A stretch of DNA of 64,000 bases. It comes from Streptomyces sp. MP131-18. Lineage in GTDB: Bacteria; Actinomycetota; Actinomycetes; Streptomycetales; Streptomycetaceae. Below, piece after piece: positions 59,363 through 64,000 of the stretch. Position numbers and translations under genes: made by a program. Numbering within the stretch: the first letter of the stretch is position 1; every line of letters begins with the position of its first letter. The notes beneath the pieces are model-generated. The model searched no databases and was not told the origin of the DNA. It saw only the letters and a list, made by a program, of their open reading frames with translations. The DNA lies in the NCBI RefSeq assembly GCF_001984575.1, contig NZ_LZNS01000001.1:6390094-6454093 (forward strand). Reading direction: 5' to 3'.

Positions 59363-60454
59363 GTGCATGTTGTCCTCGCCGGCGGGGGGACCGCCGGCCA
59401 CATCGAGCCCGCGCTCGCCCTCGCGGACGCGCTGCGCAGGCAGGACCCGACCGTGGGCATCACGGCCCTCGGCACGGAACGTGGCCTGGAAACCCGACTG
59501 GTGCCCGAGCGCGGTTACGACCTCGGGCTGATTCCGGCGGTGCCGCTGCCGCGCAAGCCGACGCCGGAGCTGATCACGGTGCCGGGCCGGCTGCGCGGCA
59601 CCATCAAGGCCACCGAGGAGATCATCGAGCGCACCAAGGCGGACTGCGTGATCGGCTTCGGCGGCTACGTCGCGCTCCCCGGCTACCTCGCCGCGAAGCG
59701 CCAGCGGGTGCCGATCGTGGTGCACGAGGCCAACGCCCGCCCGGGGCTCGCCAATCGGATCGGCGCCCGTTACACACGCTTCGTCGCCGTCTCCACGCCG
59801 GACAGCAAACTGCGCCACGCCAGGTACCTGGGTATCCCGCTGCGCCGGGCCATCGCGACCCTGGACCGGGCCGCGCGGCGCCAGGAGGCCCGCGCGTTCT
59901 TCGGGCTCGACGCCAATCTGCCGACCCTGCTGGTCTCCGGCGGCTCGCAGGGCGCGCGGCGGCTGAACGAGGTCATCGCCGCCGTCGTCCCGCAGCTCCA
60001 GCGCTCCGGGGTCCAGGTGCTGCACGCGGTCGGCCCCAAGAACGAACTGCCGCAGGTCGACACGATGCCCGGTATGCCGCCTTACATCCCGCTATCGTAT
60101 GTGGATCGAATGGACCTCGCGTACGCGGCCGCGGACATGATGCTCTGCCGCGCGGGCGCGATGACCGTCGCCGAACTGTCCGCCGTCGGGCTGCCCGCCG
60201 CCTACGTTCCGCTGCCGATCGGCAACGGCGAACAGCGGCTGAACGCCCAGCCGCTGGTCAAGGCCGGCGGCGGACTGCTGATCGACGACGCCGAGCTGAC
60301 GCCGGAGTGGGTCAGGAGCGCCGTGCTGCCGGTGCTGACCGACCCCGGCCGGCTGCTGGCGATGTCCCGCGCCGCCGCCGAGTTCGGCCGCAGGGACGCC
60401 GACGAGCTGCTGGTCGGCATGGTGCACGAGGCGATCGCTGCGCGCAGGGCGTAG
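59363..60454 (+). CDS. murG: UDP-GlcNAc:lipid I N-acetylglucosaminyltransferase
   Basis: MurG converts lipid I to lipid II at the inner membrane face. The 363-residue GT28 protein has the G loop VLAGGGTAGHIEPALALADAL at the N-terminus, GFGGYVALPGYLAA, HEANARPGLANRIGARY, LLVSGGSQGARRLNEV and the donor-binding region MLCRAGAMTVAELSAVGLPAAYVPLPIGNGEQRLNAQPLVKAGGG. The GTG start is immediately followed by the first loop. It ends 25 bases before ftsQ; murC, often found here, is missing. Confidence 0.96.
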   Translation: MHVVLAGGGTAGHIEPALALADALRRQDPTVGITALGTERGLETRLVPERGYDLGLIPAVPLPRKPTPELITVPGRLRGTIKATEEIIERTKADCVIGFGGYVALPGYLAAKRQRVPIVVHEANARPGLANRIGARYTRFVAVSTPDSKLRHARYLGIPLRRAIATLDRAARRQEARAFFGLDANLPTLLVSGGSQGARRLNEVIAAVVPQLQRSGVQVLHAVGPKNELPQVDTMPGMPPYIPLSYVDRMDLAYAAADMMLCRAGAMTVAELSAVGLPAAYVPLPIGNGEQRLNAQPLVKAGGGLLIDDAELTPEWVRSAVLPVLTDPGRLLAMSRAAAEFGRRDADELLVGMVHEAIAARRA

Positions 60455-60479
60455 CGCGACCTGGGGAGTTGACACGAGC

Positions 60480-61301
60480 GTGGCCGGAGCGACGACCGCG
60501 GAACGGGACGGCAGCCGCCGTCGGCCGGACTCCGGCCCGCGCCCGCGTCCGCCCGAGCGGCGCTCGTCGCTCGCGCGCCTCCGGCCGCGCCGTCCCCGGC
60601 CGCGCACGATCGTCGTGCTGGTGCTCGCCGTCCTGCTCGGCGGCTTCGGCACCTGGGCCCTGTACGGCTCGGACTGGCTGCGCATCGAGCGCGTGTCCGT
60701 CCACTGGTCGGGCGGACAGCACCGGCTGACGGAGGAACAGGTCCTGCGGGCCGCCGCCGTGCCGGAGGGCTCCCCGATGGCATCGCTCGACAAGGGGGCG
60801 GTGCGCGCGCGGCTCCTGGAGCGGCTGCCGCGGCTTGCCTCGGCGGAGGTGGTCAGGGGCTGGCCGCACGGCGTCACGCTGAAGCTGACGGAGCGCAGGG
60901 CCGAGGTCCTGATGCCCGAGGACGGTGGTTTCACGGAGGTCGACGAGGACGGAGTGCCGTTCGGCAGGACCGAGGAGGCGGACGCGGGGGTACCGTTGCT
61001 CGAACTGGAACTGGAAGAGAGCGCGAGTCTCCGCCGATTCGGCGAGGACCGCATTCGCCAGGAGGCGGTCTCCGTGGCCGCCGCCCTGCCGGAAGCGCTG
61101 CGCGGGAGCACGCGGGTCATCCGCGTCACCTCCTTCGACTCCATCACCCTGGAGTTGTCGGGCGACCGTGTGGTGCGGTGGGGGAGCGCGGAGGAGTCGG
61201 CGGCGAAGGCCGACGCACTGGAGGCGGTGATGAACGCGGCAGAAGACGCCACGTACTTCGACGTCAGCGCGCCCAGTGCCCCGGCCGCTTCCGGAGGTTG
61301 A
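60480..61301 (+). CDS. ftsQ: Cell division protein FtsQ/DivIB
   Basis: The 273-residue bitopic division protein has an Arg/Pro-rich cytoplasmic N-terminus (about 1-40) and one transmembrane helix (TIVVLVLAVLLGGFGTWALYG). A POTRA domain follows (LRIERVSVHWSGGQHRLTEEQVLRAAAV...LASAEVVRGWPHGVTLKLTERRAEVLM) and then the beta domain. FtsQ recruits FtsL and DivIC to the septum. The GTG at 60480 follows GGGGAG. It is followed by a 284-base regulatory region before ftsZ. Confidence 0.93.
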   Translation: MAGATTAERDGSRRRPDSGPRPRPPERRSSLARLRPRRPRPRTIVVLVLAVLLGGFGTWALYGSDWLRIERVSVHWSGGQHRLTEEQVLRAAAVPEGSPMASLDKGAVRARLLERLPRLASAEVVRGWPHGVTLKLTERRAEVLMPEDGGFTEVDEDGVPFGRTEEADAGVPLLELELEESASLRRFGEDRIRQEAVSVAAALPEALRGSTRVIRVTSFDSITLELSGDRVVRWGSAEESAAKADALEAVMNAAEDATYFDVSAPSAPAASGG

Positions 61302-61337
61302 CGGCCCGGTCGGCCCGGTGCCGGACGAGCACCCAGG

Positions 61338-61368
61338 TTGACGGGGACCGAGCGCGATCACATAGGGT
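61338..61368 (+). promoter_or_regulatory. ftsZ promoter candidate 1
   Basis: TTGACG (61338-61343) and TAGGGT (61363-61368) have a 19-base spacer; taking CATAGG as the -10 gives 17. A transcript from here would carry the upstream ORF at 61393. Confidence 0.5.
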
Positions 61369-61392
61369 GAAAAGAAAAACAGGAGGTTCGGC

Positions 61393-61467
61393 GTGTTCGT
61401 TGAACGCGTACCACTTGTCGACTTAGTGTCCGTTCCGAGGAATCCAAGGAACGGCAAGCACAGGTAA
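61393..61467 (+). CDS. Possible 24-residue leader peptide upstream of ftsZ
   Basis: GTG at 61393 lies exactly six bases after a perfect AGGAGG (61381-61386). The 24-codon frame begins MFVERVPLVDLVSVPRN, contains a TTA leucine codon (the eleventh codon, as used by bldA tRNA), and stops at TAA 61465-61467, inside the left arm of the AACCCTAA/TTAGGGTT repeat. Third-position G+C is about 60%, far below Streptomyces genes, so it may be a regulatory leader or only a chance frame over promoter DNA. Confidence 0.4.
   Translation: MFVERVPLVDLVSVPRNPRNGKHR
61400..61429 (+). promoter_or_regulatory. ftsZ promoter candidate 2
   Basis: TTGAAC (61400-61405) and TAGTGT (61424-61429) are 18 bases apart, within the upstream ORF. 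S. coelicolor ftsZ is known to have several promoters, one developmentally controlled, but I cannot equate them by sequence alone. Confidence 0.5.
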
Positions 61468-61490
61468 CCCTAAACTTGAGCGTTAGGGTT
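61466..61490. repeat. Inverted repeat in the ftsZ leader
   Basis: AACCCTAA (61466-61473) and TTAGGGTT (61483-61490) are perfect 8-bp arms around ACTTGAGCG. It overlaps the -35 region of candidate promoter 3 and could be an operator or an RNA hairpin. Confidence 0.8.
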
Positions 61491-61505
61491 CGGGGTGGCT
61501 TATCC
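61476..61505 (+). promoter_or_regulatory. ftsZ promoter candidate 3
   Basis: TTGAGC (61476-61481) lies in the loop of the inverted repeat and TTATCC (61500-61505) follows after 18 bases. It is the weakest of the three candidates. Confidence 0.3.
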
Positions 61506-61585
61506 AACCGCCCCATCGGCATCAGTCGGCGCACTGCGGCTCACGCGGAGCGGCGACACGTAAATCGAGGCGAGAGGCCTTCGAC

Positions 61586-62836
61586 GTGGCAGCACCGCAG
61601 AACTACCTCGCAGTCATCAAGGTCGTCGGTATCGGCGGCGGTGGCGTCAACGCCATCAACCGGATGATCGAGGTCGGTCTCAAGGGCGTCGAGTTCATCG
61701 CGATCAACACCGATGCGCAGGCGCTGCTGATGAGCGACGCCGACGTCAAGCTGGACGTCGGCCGGGAGCTCACCCGAGGGCTTGGCGCGGGCGCCAACCC
61801 CGACGTGGGTCGCAAGGCTGCCGAGGATCACCGCGAGGAGATCGAGGAGGTCCTCAAGGGGGCCGACATGGTTTTCGTCACCGCGGGCGAGGGCGGCGGC
61901 ACCGGCACGGGCGGTGCCCCGGTCGTGGCGAACATCGCGCGTTCCCTCGGGGCCCTGACCATCGGCGTGGTGACCCGGCCGTTCACCTTCGAGGGCCGCC
62001 GCAGGGCAAACCAGGCGGAGGACGGCATCGCGCAGCTCCGTGACGAGGTCGACACCCTCATCGTCATCCCGAACGACCGGCTGCTGTCCATCTCGGACCG
62101 CCAGGTCAGCGTGCTGGACGCCTTCAAGTCCGCCGACCAGGTGCTGCTGTCCGGTGTCCAGGGCATCACCGACCTCATCACCACCCCAGGCCTGATCAAC
62201 CTCGACTTCGCCGACGTCAAGTCCGTGATGTCGGAAGCCGGTTCCGCCCTCATGGGTATCGGCTCCGCGCGTGGGGACGACCGCGCGGTCGCCGCCGCGG
62301 AAATGGCGATCTCCTCCCCTCTTCTCGAAGCGTCCATCGACGGCGCCCGCGGAGTCCTGCTGTCCATCTCCGGCGGTTCCGACCTCGGTCTGTTCGAGAT
62401 CAACGAGGCCGCGCAGCTCGTGAGCGAGGCCGCCCACCCCGAGGCCAACATCATCTTCGGTGCCGTCATCGACGACGCGCTCGGCGACGAGGTACGGGTC
62501 ACCGTGATCGCCGCCGGGTTCGACGGCGGTCAGCCGCCTTCCCGCAGCAGGGACAAGGCACTCGGCGGGTACGGCACCAAGGAGGAGCAGTCCGCCGTCG
62601 GCCAGGACAGGCCGGCGATGGACCCCGAGCCGGAGCGCCCCTCGTTCGGCGGCCTCGGCACCCTGCCGCCGCGCGACACCGGCGCCGTTCCGGAGCGCGA
62701 GAGCGCCCCGCCCGTTCCGGAGCCTTCGGCCGACCAGTCGCGCGAGCCGGTCAAGGGCACGCCCCAGGTTCCTTCCGCCCGGCCGTACGACGGTGGTCAG
62801 GTCGAGGAGCTCGATGTGCCCGACTTCTTGAAGTGA
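61586..62836 (+). CDS. ftsZ: Cell division GTPase FtsZ
   Basis: FtsZ polymerises into the Z ring; in Streptomyces it makes sporadic vegetative cross-walls and ladders of sporulation septa. The 416-residue protein has VVGIGGGGVNAINRM, NTDAQAL, the tubulin signature GEGGGTGTGGAPV (103-109 core), the T7 synergy region NLDFADVKSVM and a disordered linker (about 320-400). It ends with the conserved C-terminal DVPDFLK that binds SepF and other partners. GTG start with GAGAGG upstream. The preceding 284 bases hold several promoter-like motifs. Its last codon overlaps the pgeF start (GTGA). Confidence 0.98.
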   Translation: MAAPQNYLAVIKVVGIGGGGVNAINRMIEVGLKGVEFIAINTDAQALLMSDADVKLDVGRELTRGLGAGANPDVGRKAAEDHREEIEEVLKGADMVFVTAGEGGGTGTGGAPVVANIARSLGALTIGVVTRPFTFEGRRRANQAEDGIAQLRDEVDTLIVIPNDRLLSISDRQVSVLDAFKSADQVLLSGVQGITDLITTPGLINLDFADVKSVMSEAGSALMGIGSARGDDRAVAAAEMAISSPLLEASIDGARGVLLSISGGSDLGLFEINEAAQLVSEAAHPEANIIFGAVIDDALGDEVRVTVIAAGFDGGQPPSRSRDKALGGYGTKEEQSAVGQDRPAMDPEPERPSFGGLGTLPPRDTGAVPERESAPPVPEPSADQSREPVKGTPQVPSARPYDGGQVEELDVPDFLK

Positions 62837-63567
62837 TAGCGCAGCAGAGCACGGACGACGGCGCCCGCTTCGCCTTCACCGACCGGTGGGGCGGGGCGAG
62901 CGCCGTTCCGTACGGAACCCTCAATCTCGGCGGCGCGGTCGGCGACGATCCGGCGGCCGTTGCGCAGAACCGGGAGCTGGCCGCGAAGGCCCTCGGGCTC
63001 GACCCGGCGGACGTCCGCTGGATGAACCAGGTGCACGGCAGGAGCGTGGCGGTGGCCGACGGCCCGTGGCCGGGCGGCGAGCCGCCGGAGGCCGATGGCG
63101 TGGTCACCGCGCGGAGGGGGCTCGCGCTCGCGGTGCTCACCGCCGACTGCACTCCCGTGCTTCTCGCCGATCCGGTGGCCGGAGTCGCCGGCGCCGCGCA
63201 CGCCGGGCGGCCGGGGCTGCTGGCCGGGGTGGTGCCCGCGACGGTCGAGGCGATGTGCGCGCTCGGCGCGGAGCCGGCCAGGATCACCGCCCGCACCGGA
63301 CCCGCCGTGTGCGGGCAGTGTTATGAAGTGCCGGAGGACATGCGGCAGGAGGCGGAACGCCTGGTGCCCGGCAGTGCGGGCACGACGCGGTGGGGGACCC
63401 CGGCCGTCGACATTCCCGCCGGGGTGCGGCGGCAGCTGGCCGGCTGCGGGGTCCGCGACATCAGGCTCTCCACGGTCTGCACCCTCGAATCGGATGCCCA
63501 TTTCTCCTACCGGCGGGACCGGCTCACGGGCCGGCAGGCCAGTTATGTCTGGGTGGCCGCATCGTGA
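62833..63567 (+). CDS. pgeF: YfiH/PgeF-type multicopper-like protein (laccase domain)
   Basis: The 244-residue protein belongs to DUF152/YfiH, reported as a purine-nucleoside-acting enzyme and as a peptidoglycan-editing factor that removes wrong amino acids from UDP-MurNAc precursors. Zinc-ligand motifs are visible: NQVHGRSV, LTADCTPVLL, AGAAHAGRPGLLAG and TGPAVCGQCYEV. GTG overlaps the ftsZ stop, and its own stop overlaps yggS, so all three are coupled. Editing would fit its place at the end of the dcw cluster. Confidence 0.9.
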   Translation: MIAQQSTDDGARFAFTDRWGGASAVPYGTLNLGGAVGDDPAAVAQNRELAAKALGLDPADVRWMNQVHGRSVAVADGPWPGGEPPEADGVVTARRGLALAVLTADCTPVLLADPVAGVAGAAHAGRPGLLAGVVPATVEAMCALGAEPARITARTGPAVCGQCYEVPEDMRQEAERLVPGSAGTTRWGTPAVDIPAGVRRQLAGCGVRDIRLSTVCTLESDAHFSYRRDRLTGRQASYVWVAAS

Positions 63568-64000
63568 GTGCATGGGACGAGCCCGGTACGCCGGGCTCCC
63601 GCGAGGCCGAACTCGCCGCCAATCTCGCCCGGGTGGAGGAGCGCATCACCCGCGCATGTGACGCGGCGGGGCGCGCGCGGACGGACGTGACTCTGATCGT
63701 CGTCACCAAGACGTACCCGGCCGAGGACGTCAGGCGGCTCGCCGCGCTCGGCGTGCGGGACGTTGCGGAGAACCGGGACCAGGAGGCCGCGGCCAAGGCG
63801 GCGGCGTGCGCGGACCTCGCGCTGAACTGGCACTTCGTGGGACAGCTGCAAACAAACAAGGCGCGTTCTGTCGCCAAGTACGCGCAATGTGTGCATTCCG
63901 TGGACAGGGTGCGGCTGGCTCGTGCGCTCTCCGCGGCGGTTGTGAGTCTGGAACGTGCGCCCCTGGATTGCCTCGTGCAGGTTGCACTGGAAAAGGCGTC
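63564..64000 (+). CDS. YggS-type PLP-binding protein (5' part, truncated by window end)
   Basis: The frame stays open for 145 codons to the end of the window. It encodes the N-terminal part of a PLP homeostasis protein (PLPBP/YggS family, Rv2148c position): LAANLARVEERITRACDAAGRARTDVTLIVVTKTYPAEDVRRLAALGVRDVAENRDQEA, with the PLP-binding Lys in VVTKTYP, then NWHFVGQLQTNKAR and VHSVDRVRLARALS. The fold is an alanine-racemase-like TIM barrel. GTG overlaps the pgeF stop. In streptomycetes sepF and divIVA usually follow, outside this window. Confidence 0.93.
   Translation, partial: MSAWDEPGTPGSREAELAANLARVEERITRACDAAGRARTDVTLIVVTKTYPAEDVRRLAALGVRDVAENRDQEAAAKAAACADLALNWHFVGQLQTNKARSVAKYAQCVHSVDRVRLARALSAAVVSLERAPLDCLVQVALEKA

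Noticed and set aside
61466..61490. TTAGGG/CCCTAA words reminiscent of telomeric repeats
   Set aside because: Only one copy on each arm of a short inverted repeat. Streptomyces telomeres are different long palindromes, and this site is internal, before ftsZ.

Overview
The window is a very high-GC (roughly 73%), gene-dense piece of a Streptomyces-type actinomycete chromosome. GTG starts are frequent, -10 boxes are of the TAGGGT/TAGTGT type, there is a MacRS two-component pair, a trp attenuator and a complete actinobacterial division/cell-wall (dcw) cluster. From memory, gene order matches the S. coelicolor SCO2147-SCO2081 interval. It also follows Mycobacterium tuberculosis Rv2192c-Rv2148c: trpD, NlpC/P60, PimB', FadD15, SRPBCC, ArsA-like ATPase, acyltransferase, DAHP synthase, PASTA kinase, Rv2175c, metF, then rsmH to yggS. 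Nothing looks like a prophage, insertion sequence, CRISPR array or rRNA/tRNA gene.

Layout. 1-3050: trpD, a stand-alone Lrp/AsnC ligand-binding protein and a NYN-domain protein. 3200-6870: two paralogous secreted coiled-coil NlpC/P60 hydrolases, the first behind a long structured leader, and a PimB'-like mannosyltransferase. 6900-12320: acyl-CoA synthetase, SRPBCC protein, an ArsA-like ATPase that lacks the P-loop lysine, an SCO2127-type protein and glucokinase glkA. 12338-17180: exo/endonuclease-phosphatase, membrane protein, alpha/beta hydrolase, acyltransferase, macS-macR. 17366-20916: fused anthranilate synthase with a complete trp attenuator, divergent from class II DAHP synthase. 21028-24013: bfd and bfr, each with an iron-box-like operator, a sulfite-oxidase-like protein, a DUF4396 protein and a lytic transglycosylase. 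24278-29898: PASTA Ser/Thr kinase, DUF4190 protein and thiO-thiS-thiG behind a TPP riboswitch.

30051-34350 is the most accessory-looking segment: a secreted DUF1996 protein, a DUF305-like lipoprotein and a secreted GH16 beta-glucanase in one direction, with a convergent LacI regulator. Two perfect GAGAGCGCTCTC palindromes flank the promoter. I read it as a substrate-inducible glucan-utilisation island. 34382-43052 returns to the core: FAD reductase, Rv2175c-like DNA-binding protein, thiE, metF, a membrane protein, phytoene-desaturase-like oxidoreductase with TetR, an SAV_6107-type HEPN protein, a methyltransferase and a DUF3040 protein. 43180-47884 is a transglutaminase/DUF58/MoxR operon, followed by a beta-carbonic anhydrase.

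48695-64000 is the dcw cluster: rsmH-ftsL-ftsI-murE-murF-mraY-murD-ftsW-murG-ftsQ-ftsZ-pgeF-yggS (the last truncated by the window end). Most of the cluster is tightly packed, with several start/stop overlaps. mraZ and murC are not seen. The ftsZ leader has three promoter-like motifs, an 8-bp inverted repeat and a 24-codon upstream ORF with a perfect Shine-Dalgarno sequence and a TTA (bldA-type) codon. Together with the attenuator, the iron boxes and the LacI island, this leader is the part I would examine first.
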